Positions 54,015 through 63,978 of a stretch of 64,000 nt of DNA are shown piece by piece. The first letter of the stretch is position 1. The number at the start of each line of letters is the position of its first letter. Source of the DNA: Crocinitomicaceae bacterium (GTDB taxonomy: Bacteria; Bacteroidota; Bacteroidia; Flavobacteriales_D; Crocinitomicaceae); the NCBI GenBank assembly GCA_024643365.1, contig JAHENC010000003.1, positions 105,930 through 169,929 on the forward strand. Reading direction: 5' to 3'. The position numbers were made by a program, and so were the translations under genes. The notes under the pieces are model-generated. The model did no database searches, had not been told where the DNA came from, and was given only the letters and a program-made list of their open reading frames with translations.

Positions 54015-56839
54015 TGCTTTCTGCTGACCACCCTAAAAAATTATTTTTACTTGATGCATATGCGCTAATATACCGCGCGTATTTTGCTTTTTCGAAGAAT
54101 CCCCGCGTGAATTCAAAAGGTCAAAACACGTCAGCTGCATTTGGATTTACAAATGTGCTTATTGATGTTATCAAAAACGAAAAACCGACACATTTAGCGG
54201 TTGTTTTTGATCCACCAGGTGGATCAGCACATCGTCAAGAAGAATTTGCTGCGTATAAAGCACAACGAGAAGAAATGCCTGAGGATATTCGCTCAATGAT
54301 TCATCCCATTAAACAAATTGTGGAGGCTTTTAACGTACCCATTTTAGAAGTTCCGGGTTTTGAGGCAGACGATGTGGTTGGCACAGTTGCAAAGGTGGCG
54401 GAAAAACATGGTTTCACCACGTATATGATGACGCCAGATAAAGATTATGCACAACTTGTAAGCGAGAATATTTTTATGTTCAAACCTGGAAGAGGCGGAA
54501 ATCCACCAGAGATTTTAGGTGTGAAAGAAGTGTGTGAAAAGTTTGAGGTGGAGCGCCCTGAACAAGTCATTGATATTTTAGGACTTTGGGGGGATGCTTC
54601 TGATAACATCCCGGGGATTCCTGGAATCGGAGAAAAAACCGCGAAAACCTTGATTGCAAAATATGGTTCTGTGGAGAATTTGATTGACCATGCACATGAA
54701 TTGAAGGGAAAACAGCAAGAAAACGTGATCAATTTTGCGGATCAAGGAAGGATTTCAAAAATGTTGGCAACGATTATTTGTGATGTTGATGTGGAGTTTA
54801 ACGAGTCCGAATTGGAGATGTGTGATGTAGATGCTGAAAAAGTCCTACAGATATTCACGGAATTGGAGTTTAGAACCTTGGCTAAACGTGTTATCGGTGA
54901 AGAAATTGTCATTACAACCGCAGCGAGTGGGGTAAGTCCAAAAGAACCAAAAGATGCTTCACAACTCGATTTATTTGGGGTTCAAAGCATGATTGAACCA
55001 CAGGAATCAACACCAACTGCAAATTACAAAACCATCGCTACTGAACGTCCTAGTTATCATTTGATTTCTACAGCGGAAGAGCGTAAAGAATTATTAGAAA
55101 TTCTATTAAAACATTCACAGGTTTGCTTTGATACAGAAACTACGGACATTGATGCATTGCATGCTGATCTTGTTGGATTTTCCTTTTCCTACAAAGCAAG
55201 GGAAGCATTTTATGTTTCTGTTCCACCAGATTTTGATGCTGCCAAGAAAATAGTTGAAGAGTTTAAACCGTTTTTTGAAGATCCCTCGATTGAGAAGATT
55301 GCACACAATATTAAGTATGATCTGAAAGTATTGCAACGTTATGGTATCAAGGTAGCAGAGCCTATTTTTGATACGATGATTGCGCATTATTTGATTAATC
55401 CAGAGGCAAAACAAAGCATGGATTTCTTGTCAACTTTTTATCTGAATTATCAACCCGTTTCAATCGAAACGTTAATTGGTAATAAAGGAAAGGGCCAAGG
55501 AAATATGCGTGATTTAAAGCCAGAAGAAATCTGTGATTATGCGTGTGAAGATGCGGACATAACGCTTCAATTGAAAACCTTGTTCGAGCCTGAAATTCAG
55601 AAGCCACACCTTTCGGAGCTGTTTTACAAAATGGAAATGCCTTTAGTAAAAGTTTTGAAGGACATGGAGTTTGAAGGAATTTCCATAGATGTTCCTGCTT
55701 TAATTGATTATTCGAAAGAATTAGATCATACATTAATTCGTTTGGACGAAGAAATCAAAGCTGCTGCTGGTGAAGATTTCAACATCGACTCACCGAAACA
55801 ATTAGGCGAAGTGCTTTTTGAAAAACTAAAAATTTCTAGTAAAGCGAAAAAAACCAAAACAGGACAATACGCAACGTCGGAGGATATCCTTCAAAAACAC
55901 GAACATGATCATCCAATTATTCCAATGATATTGGAGTACCGACAATTGCGAAAATTAAAAAGTACGTATGTTGATCCTCTTCCGACGATGTGTGACAAAG
56001 TAGATGGACGCATCCATACCAATTTTATGCAAACGGTTACGGCTACTGGACGATTAAGTTCAAATAATCCGAATTTGCAGAACATTCCGATTCGTTCCGC
56101 GAAGGGACGTGAAATACGTCGTGCATTTGTTCCTAGAAGCTCAGAATTTAAGTTAATGGCCGTGGATTATTCTCAGATTGAATTGAGAATCATTGCAGCC
56201 TTAAGTGAGGACCCGAATATGATCGAGGCCTTTCAAAAAGGGCAAGATATTCACGCTGCTACAGCGGCAAAAGTATTTCATACGCCAATAGATGAGGTGA
56301 CACGTGATCAACGAAGCGCAGCAAAAGCAGTCAATTTCGGCATTATTTACGGACAGTCAGCATTTGGATTAGCGCAGAACTTGTCCATTTCTCGAACGGA
56401 AGCAAAAGGAATTATTGATGCGTACTTTGAAGAGTATAATACCATTAAAAAGTACATGGATCAGGTAATTTCTCAAGCGAGAGAGTTGGGCTATGTGGAA
56501 ACAATTATGAAACGCAGAAGGTATTTACCAGATATTAATTCAGCGAATGCGGTTGTTCGTGGTTATGCAGAAAGAAATGCCGTTAATGCGCCCATTCAAG
56601 GATCTGCAGCAGATATTATTAAAATGGCCATGATAGCAGTTGATCATGCCATGAAAAAGGAATGCGTACAATCAAAAATGATTTTACAAGTGCACGATGA
56701 ACTAGTTTTTGATGTCCACGTCTCCGAAGAAGAACGTATGCAAAAATTAGTGAAAGAGGCGATGGAAAACGCTATAAAATTGGTGGTACCAATGGAGGTA
56801 GAATGGAAGATCGCACAAAATTGGCTAGAAGCTCATTAA
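54014..56839 (+). CDS. polA: DNA polymerase I
   Basis: 941 aa with all three activities. The 5' nuclease domain occupies about 1-290 (FLLDAYALIYRAYFAF, EADDVVGTVA). The 3'-5' exonuclease covers about 345-530, with CFDTETTDID, AHNIKYDLKVL and YACEDADIT, so proofreading residues are retained. The polymerase covers about 550-941: motif A AVDYSQIELRI, motif B RSAAKAVNFGIIYG, motif C QVHDELVFD. It fills gaps after primer removal and repair. The start overlaps the preceding stop by one base. Confidence 0.97.
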   Translation: MLSADHPKKLFLLDAYALIYRAYFAFSKNPRVNSKGQNTSAAFGFTNVLIDVIKNEKPTHLAVVFDPPGGSAHRQEEFAAYKAQREEMPEDIRSMIHPIKQIVEAFNVPILEVPGFEADDVVGTVAKVAEKHGFTTYMMTPDKDYAQLVSENIFMFKPGRGGNPPEILGVKEVCEKFEVERPEQVIDILGLWGDASDNIPGIPGIGEKTAKTLIAKYGSVENLIDHAHELKGKQQENVINFADQGRISKMLATIICDVDVEFNESELEMCDVDAEKVLQIFTELEFRTLAKRVIGEEIVITTAASGVSPKEPKDASQLDLFGVQSMIEPQESTPTANYKTIATERPSYHLISTAEERKELLEILLKHSQVCFDTETTDIDALHADLVGFSFSYKAREAFYVSVPPDFDAAKKIVEEFKPFFEDPSIEKIAHNIKYDLKVLQRYGIKVAEPIFDTMIAHYLINPEAKQSMDFLSTFYLNYQPVSIETLIGNKGKGQGNMRDLKPEEICDYACEDADITLQLKTLFEPEIQKPHLSELFYKMEMPLVKVLKDMEFEGISIDVPALIDYSKELDHTLIRLDEEIKAAAGEDFNIDSPKQLGEVLFEKLKISSKAKKTKTGQYATSEDILQKHEHDHPIIPMILEYRQLRKLKSTYVDPLPTMCDKVDGRIHTNFMQTVTATGRLSSNNPNLQNIPIRSAKGREIRRAFVPRSSEFKLMAVDYSQIELRIIAALSEDPNMIEAFQKGQDIHAATAAKVFHTPIDEVTRDQRSAAKAVNFGIIYGQSAFGLAQNLSISRTEAKGIIDAYFEEYNTIKKYMDQVISQARELGYVETIMKRRRYLPDINSANAVVRGYAERNAVNAPIQGSAADIIKMAMIAVDHAMKKECVQSKMILQVHDELVFDVHVSEEERMQKLVKEAMENAIKLVVPMEVEWKIAQNWLEAH

Positions 56840-56850
56840 ACTCTATGAAT

Positions 56851-56866
56851 CCTAGTAAAAACTAGG
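56851..56866. promoter_or_regulatory. Perfect inverted repeat CCTAGT-AAAA-ACTAGG before rseP
   Basis: Six-base arms, four-base centre, no T run, 14 bases upstream of the rseP -7 box, that is over the expected -33 region. It could be an operator; a weak polA terminator is less likely. Confidence 0.4.
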
Positions 56867-56880
56867 TGTATTATTAAGCG

Positions 56881-56888
56881 TATATTTG
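56881..56888 (+). promoter_or_regulatory. -7 box TATATTTG of rseP
   Basis: Perfect TAnnTTTG, 19 bases before the rseP ATG. Confidence 0.55.
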
Positions 56889-56907
56889 TTATTCATAAAA
56901 AAGAAAG

Positions 56908-58308
56908 ATGGATTTTTTGATTAAAGCAGCACAGTTATTTTTGTCACTAGCGATTTTAGTGACTTTACATGAATTCGGTCATTTCATACCTGCAAGACTA
57001 TTTAAAACACGTATTGAAAAGTTTTACTTGTTTTTTAATCCATTCTTCTCTGTTTTCAGAAGAAAAAAAGTAAATGGAGTAACGAAAACATCCTGGTTTA
57101 CAAAGGATTCTCCAAAGGAATGGAAGGAAGATCCAGACACTACTGAATGGGGATTTGGTTGGCTTCCACTTGGTGGATACGTGAAAATCGCTGGGATGAT
57201 TGATGAGTCCATGGACACAGAGCAACTAAAACAACCTGCACAAGAGTGGGAATTCCGTTCGAAGAAAGCTTGGCAACGATTAATCATCATGGTAGGTGGA
57301 GTTGTCGTTAACCTCATCCTTGGATTCATTATTTACATAGGGGTTGTATTTACTTGGGGTCAAATGGAATTGAAACCAGTGAATTTAGAACATGGATTAA
57401 GCGTTCATCCATATTTAGAAAAATACCACATAAGTTCAGGCGATAAAGTTTTGACCATTGAGGGAAAAGAAGTTTTGAATTTAGATGAATTGAATAAAGG
57501 CATTATGTTCCGTGGAGTAAGAAATTTGATCGTGCTTCATCCAGACGGATCAAAAGAGGCGATTCGCTTACCCAAAGAAATTGATCGAACATTATTTCAA
57601 GTGGGGGCTTTGCCAGCTTTTGGATTAAGATCAAGTGCACATAGCGTTGGAGAAGTAGTAAAAAATTCACCAGCGAAAGCTGCAGGATTGAAAAAAGACG
57701 ACATTATACTCAGCGTTGGAAATCAACAAGTGACTTATTTCGATGAACTTTCCAAAGGACTTTACGACGCAAAAGGGAAGCACACAAACCTAACGGTATT
57801 ACGTGGAAAAGATACGCTTGAATTAAAAACGAAGGTAAAACAAGATGGAACAATAGGATTTCAAACAAGTGGAAAAATCCTCATTGATTCCAATGCTATT
57901 CAAACAAAATACTATGGCTTAGGTCAAAGCATTGCGATTGGAATGAGTTATGGTAAAAACACGCTTTCAGATTATATTTCTCAGTTTAAATTTGTCTTTA
58001 CAAAAAAAGGAGCCACTTCAATCGGTGGATTTGCATCAATTGGAAATATGTTCCCACCAGTATGGGATTGGGAGTCTTTCTGGTTATCTACAGCGCTATT
58101 ATCAATCATCTTAGCCTTTATGAATATCCTACCAATTCCGGCACTAGATGGTGGACACGTAGTTTTCTTGTTATATGAAATCATCACAGGGAAAGAAGCA
58201 CCTCAAAAGGTGTTGGAATATGCTCAAATGGTTGGAATCGTCTTATTATTAACCTTAATGGTATATGCCAATGGGAATGACCTCATCCGTTGGATAACTT
58301 CTTTGTAA
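56908..58308 (+). CDS. rseP: Site-2 protease RseP family zinc metalloprotease
   Basis: Intramembrane protease, 466 aa. Zinc motif H21-EFGH25 in the first helix (VTLHEFGHFIPARLF), LPLGGYVKIAGM near 91, PDZ blocks in the middle (NSPAKAAGLKKDDIILSVG), and the third zinc ligand in LPIPALDGGHV near 410. It cleaves anti-sigma factors or leader remnants within the membrane. The gene has its own promoter and is followed 10 bases later by paaZ. Confidence 0.93.
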   Translation: MDFLIKAAQLFLSLAILVTLHEFGHFIPARLFKTRIEKFYLFFNPFFSVFRRKKVNGVTKTSWFTKDSPKEWKEDPDTTEWGFGWLPLGGYVKIAGMIDESMDTEQLKQPAQEWEFRSKKAWQRLIIMVGGVVVNLILGFIIYIGVVFTWGQMELKPVNLEHGLSVHPYLEKYHISSGDKVLTIEGKEVLNLDELNKGIMFRGVRNLIVLHPDGSKEAIRLPKEIDRTLFQVGALPAFGLRSSAHSVGEVVKNSPAKAAGLKKDDIILSVGNQQVTYFDELSKGLYDAKGKHTNLTVLRGKDTLELKTKVKQDGTIGFQTSGKILIDSNAIQTKYYGLGQSIAIGMSYGKNTLSDYISQFKFVFTKKGATSIGGFASIGNMFPPVWDWESFWLSTALLSIILAFMNILPIPALDGGHVVFLLYEIITGKEAPQKVLEYAQMVGIVLLLTLMVYANGNDLIRWITSL

Positions 58309-58318
58309 ATTATCGTTT

Positions 58319-60367
58319 ATGAGTACTTTTCAAAATTACATCCTTGGAAATTGGATGACAGGTGATGGAGTAGAAACACAACTTTTTCATGCGGTAACGA
58401 ACGCAGAAATCGGATCTGTTTCTAGTGCAGGAATTGATTACGAGCAAGTCCTAGATTATGGACGAAGAACAGGTGGACGAGCTTTACGTAAAATGACCTT
58501 TCAAGAAAGGGGTCGAATGTTAAAAGCACTTGCACTATTTTTAATGGAACGTAAAGACCGTTATTATGAGGTCAGTTCTTGGACAGGAGCAACGAAAGTA
58601 GATTCTTGGATCGATATCGAAGGTGGAATCGGAAATCTATTTGCAAATGCATCTTTGAGAAAACAATTTCCAGATCTACCTTATTATGTAGATGGTACGG
58701 CTGCACCACTTTCCAAAAACGGAACCTTTATTGGACATCACATTATGGTACCGAAAGAAGGAGTAGCCATTCACATCAATGCCTTTAATTTCCCGATTTG
58801 GGGAATGTTGGAAAAAATAGCAGTGAATCTAATGGCGGGTGTTCCAGCTTTGGTTAAACCATCAGAATACACTTGTTATTTAACGGAAGTTGTTGTCCGT
58901 GATATTATCGCGTCGAAAATTCTACCAGAAGGATCCCTACAATTGATTTGTGGATTGGGACGAGGAATTTTAGACCATGTAGATTCTAGAGACATTGTCA
59001 CTTTTACCGGTAGTGCAGCAACAGGAAAAATCTTAAAAGGATTACCACGCATTTCTCAAGAAAGTGTTTCTTTTAACTTGGAAGCCGATTCATTAAACGC
59101 AACCGTTTTAGGTAAGAAGGCCACACCAGGAACAGTAGAATTCGATCTATTTATCAAAGAAACGGTTAAGGAAATCACGATAAAAGCTGGACAAAAATGT
59201 ACCGCTGTTCGAAGAATTATCGTGCCAGAAGAGTTAATCGATGAGGTTCAATCGGCAATATCTGCACGTTTAGCTTCCACGAAAATCGGAAATCCAGCGG
59301 AGGAAGGTGTTCGAATGGGACCTTTGGCCACAACATTACAAGCGGAGCGTGTTCGAGCATCTGTCGAAGAATTAAGCAAATCGCAACGCATTGTCTTTGG
59401 TGATTTAGACCATTTTGATATCATCGGATCAACAGCAAAAAGAGAGGCGTTTTTCTCTCCGATCTTGTTTAGAAATGATGATCCCTTTGTTAAAACAGCT
59501 TGTCACGATATTGAGGCGTTTGGTCCAGTTGCGACCATTATGCCATATAAAGATTTGGATGATGCCATCGAATTAGCGAAAATGGGTAAAGGGTCTTTAG
59601 TCTCTTCCATCGTAACTCCTGATAATCAAGAAGCTCGAGATTATGTGGTAGGCGCTGCAAGTATGCACGGACGAATTCTTGTATTAAACGAACAATGTGC
59701 AAAGGAAAGTACTGGACATGGTTCGCCGATGCCGTTGTTAACACATGGTGGACCTGGTCGTGCAGGAGGCGGAGAAGAAATGGGTGGAAAACGAGGTGTT
59801 CTCCATTATCTACAACGCACAGCCATTCAAGGTCACCCTACAACCATAACAGCGATCACAGAACAATTCCAAGTAGGAGCAGAGATGCCCGAAGCAAATC
59901 CGCATGTGTTTAGAAAGCACTTTGAGGAACTAGTGATAGGAGAAACTGTATTTACACATAAGCATACGGTGAGTGATGCAGACATTGTCAATTTTGCTAA
60001 TGTTTCTGGAGACAATTTCTATGCACATATGGATGCAACATCTTTAGACGGAACGATTTTCGAACGACGTGTTGCTCACGGATATTTCATCCTTTCCAAA
60101 GCAGCTGGATTGTTTGTAGATCCTAAAAAAGGACCTGTACTTTTAAATTATGGATTAGAAGATGCACGTTTTACAAAACCTGTTTATCCTGGTGCGACAA
60201 TTGGCGTGCGCTTTACAGTGAAAGAAAAAGTTGATCAAGAAAAACGAAGTGACGACGACATTCCAAAAGGAATTGTTAAGTTCTTGGTAGATGTCTATGA
60301 TGAAACCGGAGAAACAGTTGCTTTGGCAACAATCCTCACGATGGTTAAAAAGTTAAACGATAATTAA
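58319..60367 (+). CDS. paaZ: PaaZ-type bifunctional aldehyde dehydrogenase/enoyl-CoA hydratase
   Basis: 682 aa fusion. The N-terminal aldehyde dehydrogenase (1-520) has Glu255 and the nucleophile Cys294 ([10 protein letters not shown]); the C-terminal MaoC hot-dog domain (about 535-680) has [18 protein letters not shown] and VAHGYFILS, the R-hydratase site. In E. coli it opens oxepin-CoA and oxidises the aldehyde in phenylacetate breakdown. No other paa genes are in this window, so the pathway is either encoded elsewhere or the enzyme serves another ring-cleavage route. Ends at a strong terminator. Confidence 0.9.
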   Translation: MSTFQNYILGNWMTGDGVETQLFHAVTNAEIGSVSSAGIDYEQVLDYGRRTGGRALRKMTFQERGRMLKALALFLMERKDRYYEVSSWTGATKVDSWIDIEGGIGNLFANASLRKQFPDLPYYVDGTAAPLSKNGTFIGHHIMVPKEGVAIHINAFNFPIWGMLEKIAVNLMAGVPALVKPSEYTCYLTEVVVRDIIASKILPEGSLQLICGLGRGILDHVDSRDIVTFTGSAATGKILKGLPRISQESVSFNLEADSLNATVLGKKATPGTVEFDLFIKETVKEITIKAGQKCTAVRRIIVPEELIDEVQSAISARLASTKIGNPAEEGVRMGPLATTLQAERVRASVEELSKSQRIVFGDLDHFDIIGSTAKREAFFSPILFRNDDPFVKTACHDIEAFGPVATIMPYKDLDDAIELAKMGKGSLVSSIVTPDNQEARDYVVGAASMHGRILVLNEQCAKESTGHGSPMPLLTHGGPGRAGGGEEMGGKRGVLHYLQRTAIQGHPTTITAITEQFQVGAEMPEANPHVFRKHFEELVIGETVFTHKHTVSDADIVNFANVSGDNFYAHMDATSLDGTIFERRVAHGYFILSKAAGLFVDPKKGPVLLNYGLEDARFTKPVYPGATIGVRFTVKEKVDQEKRSDDDIPKGIVKFLVDVYDETGETVALATILTMVKKLNDN

Positions 60368-60385
60368 CACGTATTTATAGAAAAC

Positions 60386-60417
60386 AAAAAAGACAGCTTT
60401 ACGGCTGTCTTTTTTTA
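60386..60417. terminator. Terminator between paaZ and the MMPL exporter
   Basis: AGACAGC / GCTGTCT stem with a 6-base loop, T run on the plus side and A run on the other, so usable by both convergent genes. Confidence 0.88.
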
Positions 60418-60431
60418 TGGGATTAACTTTA

Positions 60432-63077
60432 TTATCCTTCAATTTCTTTTCGGATTCCTTCGATTTCAACTTCTAATTTATCCGTGTCGTAGTCCGTTTC
60501 CTCATCGTAGATATCGAAGTAAGGCTCTTCAAATGACTTGACAAATGACTTTCGTTCAAAGGTCAATAAAAGCGAAGGAAGGATGATTAAGTTAGTGACC
60601 ATTCCAACTAAAATCGTAATGGAAACCAATAAACCAAGTCCTTTTGTTCCTCCAAATTGGGAGAAGACAAACATGATAAATCCGAAGAATAAAATCACAG
60701 AGGTGTAGAAAATACCGAGTCCGGTTTCTCGTAAAGAATGCAATATGGCATGTTTCACATCCCAAGAATGTGCCCTTAATTCTTGTCGGTATTTGGCCAA
60801 GAATAAGATAGCGTTATCTACTGTGATCCCCAAAGCAATACCAAAGACTAAAATAGTTGATGGTTTCAATGGGATTTTGAAATAACCCATAATTCCGGCG
60901 GTAAATAATAACGGAATTATATTTGGAATCATTGAAACCACAATAATCTTGAAAGAACGGAATAAAAAGGCCATCAATATAGCGATGGAAATGATAGCAA
61001 ACACCAAGCTTTGAAGTAGGTTTACAAACAAGTATTTTGTCCCTTCAGAAACAACCACTGCAGTTCCTGTAAACGTTGAAACATAATATTCTTGGTCAAT
61101 TGCTGTGCGGAGCACCTTTTTAAAGTTAGGTTTACTCAAGTATGGACGAAGGTTTTCAGGGTCTAGATCGAAAGACATCTGAACATTGTTATTTCCTTTA
61201 GATAGCAGTGCAGTAACATTGTTATAAATACTTGAATAGTTGTATACCAGTGAATCAGCTGCGCTTTTATTCCCTTTGATGTATTTCGTGTACAAACGTT
61301 CAAAATCTTTTTTCTCTGGATTCAAGATACTGTCTACTTTCAGTCTCAGCATATCTACCTTGTCCGATACTTTGTACGATCCTAGTTCGCGCATCTGCAT
61401 GCGAATGCGCAATGTGGTGTTGCTTGTATCGATGAGGTTTTTTAGGGAAATATTTCCACCATTCAAACTACTCACATCGAATTTATCGAAATAACGTTTC
61501 AATCGCAATTTATCTCTGTTGGATATTAAACGGTAAAATTCCGGGTTGTTTCCATGGTAACTCATGTTGATAGACTTCAAGAAGTCTACATAGGAGAGGC
61601 TTTTCGAGAACAATGTGTCTTGACTGAACGTTTGTTGTATCTCTTCAACCTTTTCTAAGGTTTTTTGAGAAAACAAACGTGCCTTTTGTTTGTAATCAAC
61701 CGTAACTTCGAATGGAATGGATCCACCAAAGTTTTTCTCAATAAATTTTAAATCGATGAGAATTTGATCGTCATTTGGAATGTCACCAGTTATGTTACCC
61801 GTCGCAATGATTTTGGTCATTCCGTAAAGGCCGATCACGACCAATCCTACTGATGCAACATATACCCATGTTCGGTATTTACTAACGATAATAATGATGT
61901 ATTCCAAGAATCCTTTTGAATAAACACGGTATAAGTGTTGTAAATGTCTAGGTTTTGGCGGTTTCGAATAAGAAGCAATGATTGGAATAATACACAAGGA
62001 TAGAATGAAAACTACCATGATATTGATACTGGAAATAATTCCGAATTGTGCCAACTTCTCTGAACTCGTAAAGGTGACGAATCCAACAGCAGTTGTTAAG
62101 TTTGTAAGGAACGTAACAGATCCAATACGACGAATCATGATGTACAAAGCCTTTGTCTTCATGTTCGTGCGAACATATTCTTGATGGTATCTTGTGATGA
62201 GGAATACACAGTTTGGCACACCAATGACAATCAACAACGGTGGAATAAGTGCCATCATTATGGATAATTTAAATCCAAATAACGCAATGCTCCCAAGTGC
62301 CCATATTACGGAAACGAATACCACGATATTACACTGAATAACCACCCGAACAGAGCGGAAGAATAAATAGAGTAGCAAGGACGATGCAATAACTGAAAGG
62401 GCAAGGAAAATATACATTTCGCTGACAATTCGTTTACCCATTACCACACGAATGTGTGGGAGTCCGGCGAAGTATGTTTTTCCAAAATAGGGCGAGTATG
62501 ATTCAGCTAACTTTTCAATTTCAAAGACAACTTTTGATTTCTTTGGATTGGAAAGACATTTTTCATTCATGCTAATGAGCAACAACGAAACGTTTGTTGA
62601 ATCATTATAAAGCATACCTCTGTAAATAGGATTATGTCTAATCTCTTTTTTCAGCGAGTCGATGCTTTTTTCTTGAAATGCTGTTTTGGGATCTCCGAAA
62701 ATCTGATAAGGATCAAATTTTTGTTCTTTCAGGTTGTTTTTTAATCCCCAAAGAGTAGCTTCAGAAATGACGTTCTCAACGCCGTCGTACTTTAGAATTT
62801 TGTAGGATAACTCTCTCCATTTGGTGAAGTTGCGTTTCGTGTAAAGAGAATCCGTTTGAATGGCAACAACAATTGTTGATCCATCTTCACCAAATTCAAG
62901 TTTGAATTTTTCGAAGTCCATTTGAACCGGACTATCCTTTGGAAGAGTATTTCCCACTCGGTTATCAACCTTAAGCGAAGTAAAGGCAAAGTAACCAAAG
63001 AAAACAGTCAACAAAGCAATAATCGCTAAGATATACAGTCGGTTCCTTAATATGATGCTTGCAAATTTACCCCACAT
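60432..63077 (-). CDS. RND/MMPL superfamily exporter with sterol-sensing-like topology
   Basis: 881 aa, twelve helices in two halves: one N-terminal helix (about 14-33) and five at about 215-385, then one at about 405-425 and five at about 690-845, with two large periplasmic loops between. VDNRVGNTLPKDSPVQMDFEK near 36 and IPPLLIVIGVPNCVFLITRY near 275 match the family. There is no partner membrane-fusion or outer-membrane gene adjacent, which fits HpnN/MMPL-like lipid or hydrophobic-molecule transport rather than tripartite drug efflux. Substrate unknown. A GTGT-N7-ACAC element lies upstream. Confidence 0.87.
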   Translation of the reverse strand: MWGKFASIILRNRLYILAIIALLTVFFGYFAFTSLKVDNRVGNTLPKDSPVQMDFEKFKLEFGEDGSTIVVAIQTDSLYTKRNFTKWRELSYKILKYDGVENVISEATLWGLKNNLKEQKFDPYQIFGDPKTAFQEKSIDSLKKEIRHNPIYRGMLYNDSTNVSLLLISMNEKCLSNPKKSKVVFEIEKLAESYSPYFGKTYFAGLPHIRVVMGKRIVSEMYIFLALSVIASSLLLYLFFRSVRVVIQCNIVVFVSVIWALGSIALFGFKLSIMMALIPPLLIVIGVPNCVFLITRYHQEYVRTNMKTKALYIMIRRIGSVTFLTNLTTAVGFVTFTSSEKLAQFGIISSINIMVVFILSLCIIPIIASYSKPPKPRHLQHLYRVYSKGFLEYIIIIVSKYRTWVYVASVGLVVIGLYGMTKIIATGNITGDIPNDDQILIDLKFIEKNFGGSIPFEVTVDYKQKARLFSQKTLEKVEEIQQTFSQDTLFSKSLSYVDFLKSINMSYHGNNPEFYRLISNRDKLRLKRYFDKFDVSSLNGGNISLKNLIDTSNTTLRIRMQMRELGSYKVSDKVDMLRLKVDSILNPEKKDFERLYTKYIKGNKSAADSLVYNYSSIYNNVTALLSKGNNNVQMSFDLDPENLRPYLSKPNFKKVLRTAIDQEYYVSTFTGTAVVVSEGTKYLFVNLLQSLVFAIISIAILMAFLFRSFKIIVVSMIPNIIPLLFTAGIMGYFKIPLKPSTILVFGIALGITVDNAILFLAKYRQELRAHSWDVKHAILHSLRETGLGIFYTSVILFFGFIMFVFSQFGGTKGLGLLVSITILVGMVTNLIILPSLLLTFERKSFVKSFEEPYFDIYDEETDYDTDKLEVEIEGIRKEIEG

Positions 63078-63151
63078 AGATAGTTTCTATAAAAATCAAG
63101 GGGTGAAGTTAAGAAATATTTAGGAGAAACGGAGAAAACCATTAGTTGCTT

Positions 63152-63166
63152 GTGTCTAAATGACAC
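63152..63166. promoter_or_regulatory. Inverted repeat GTGTC-TAAAT-GACAC between MMPL exporter and alkB
   Basis: Five-base arms around a five-base centre (equivalently GTGT-N7-ACAC). It lies in the 137-base divergent gap and resembles the element before the desaturase at 29836. No clear -7 box is visible for either flanking gene. Confidence 0.3.
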
Positions 63167-63268
63167 TAAACGGCAAACTAAAGCAGTGCAAAAGTGTTAT
63201 AGTCATATCTAAATGTGAAAGATAATCAAGTGAGCAAAAACCTATTTAGTCATATAACGGAAAGACCG

Positions 63269-63856
63269 ATGCTTTTTGAAAAGCATTTTATACAAGATGG
63301 TGAATATTGGTTTATGCCTAACTTCTTAAGCGAGGATCAGGTAATTCAACACGAGTCATTGTTACTGAACACCATTGAATGGAAACAAGAGGAGGTCTAC
63401 GTTTTTGGTAAAAAATACAAGGAGCCAAGAAAAACGGCTTGGTATGGAGACGAAGAATGCATTTATAGTTATGCCGGTAAAACCAATCATCCCAAGCCAT
63501 GGACAGAAGCATTACTCCAATTAAAAACCAATATTGAAGCACTCATTCCCGGCGCTAGTTTTAATAGTGTGCTTTTAAATCAATACCGAGACGGAAATGA
63601 TAAAATGGGTTGGCATTCTGACAACGAAAAAGAACTAGGAAAGAACCCTCTCATTGCGTCACTTAGTCTCGGAGCCACAAGGTTTTTCGATTTAAAACAC
63701 AAGCGATTAAAGTCACTTAAAAAACGCTTGGAACTTCCTGCAGGTTCGCTATTAATCATGTGCGGTTCCACGCAAGAAAACTGGCTGCATCAAATTCCAC
63801 AACAAAAAACTGTAAAAGAACCACGAATTAATTTGACGTTTCGACGGGTGATATAG
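63269..63856 (+). CDS. AlkB-like 2-oxoglutarate/Fe(II)-dependent dioxygenase
   Basis: 195 aa from ATG 63269. The iron ligands are H116 and D118 (GWHSDNE) and H174 (WLHQIP); R186 and R192 (PRINLTFRR) bind 2-oxoglutarate; LNQYRDGNDKMGWH is the family block. AlkB proteins remove methyl groups from 1-methyladenine and 3-methylcytosine in DNA or RNA. A GTG at 63215 could add 18 residues, but the start MLFEKHFIQDG aligns best with family N-termini as I know them. Confidence 0.87.
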   Translation: MLFEKHFIQDGEYWFMPNFLSEDQVIQHESLLLNTIEWKQEEVYVFGKKYKEPRKTAWYGDEECIYSYAGKTNHPKPWTEALLQLKTNIEALIPGASFNSVLLNQYRDGNDKMGWHSDNEKELGKNPLIASLSLGATRFFDLKHKRLKSLKKRLELPAGSLLIMCGSTQENWLHQIPQQKTVKEPRINLTFRRVI

Positions 63857-63868
63857 GGTATAACCGAA

Positions 63869-63900
63869 AAATCCCAAACAACCGAAGTCATCTGGGATTT
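63869..63900 (+). terminator. Possible terminator of alkB
   Basis: AAATCCCA / TGGGATTT stem with a 16-base loop and only a short T stretch afterwards; weaker than other terminators here. Confidence 0.45.
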
Positions 63901-63943
63901 AACTTTCTCGTGAAAGGTGGAAGCCCATTCACAAGGTTTTCAA

Positions 63944-63976
63944 AAACAAAAAACCCTGACGTTGAAGTCAGGGTTT
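63944..63976 (-). terminator. Terminator after the tRNA
   Basis: On the minus strand AAACCCTGAC-TTCAAC-GTCAGGGTTT followed by TTTG. It starts directly after the tRNA 3' end. Confidence 0.85.
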
Positions 63977-63978
63977 TG

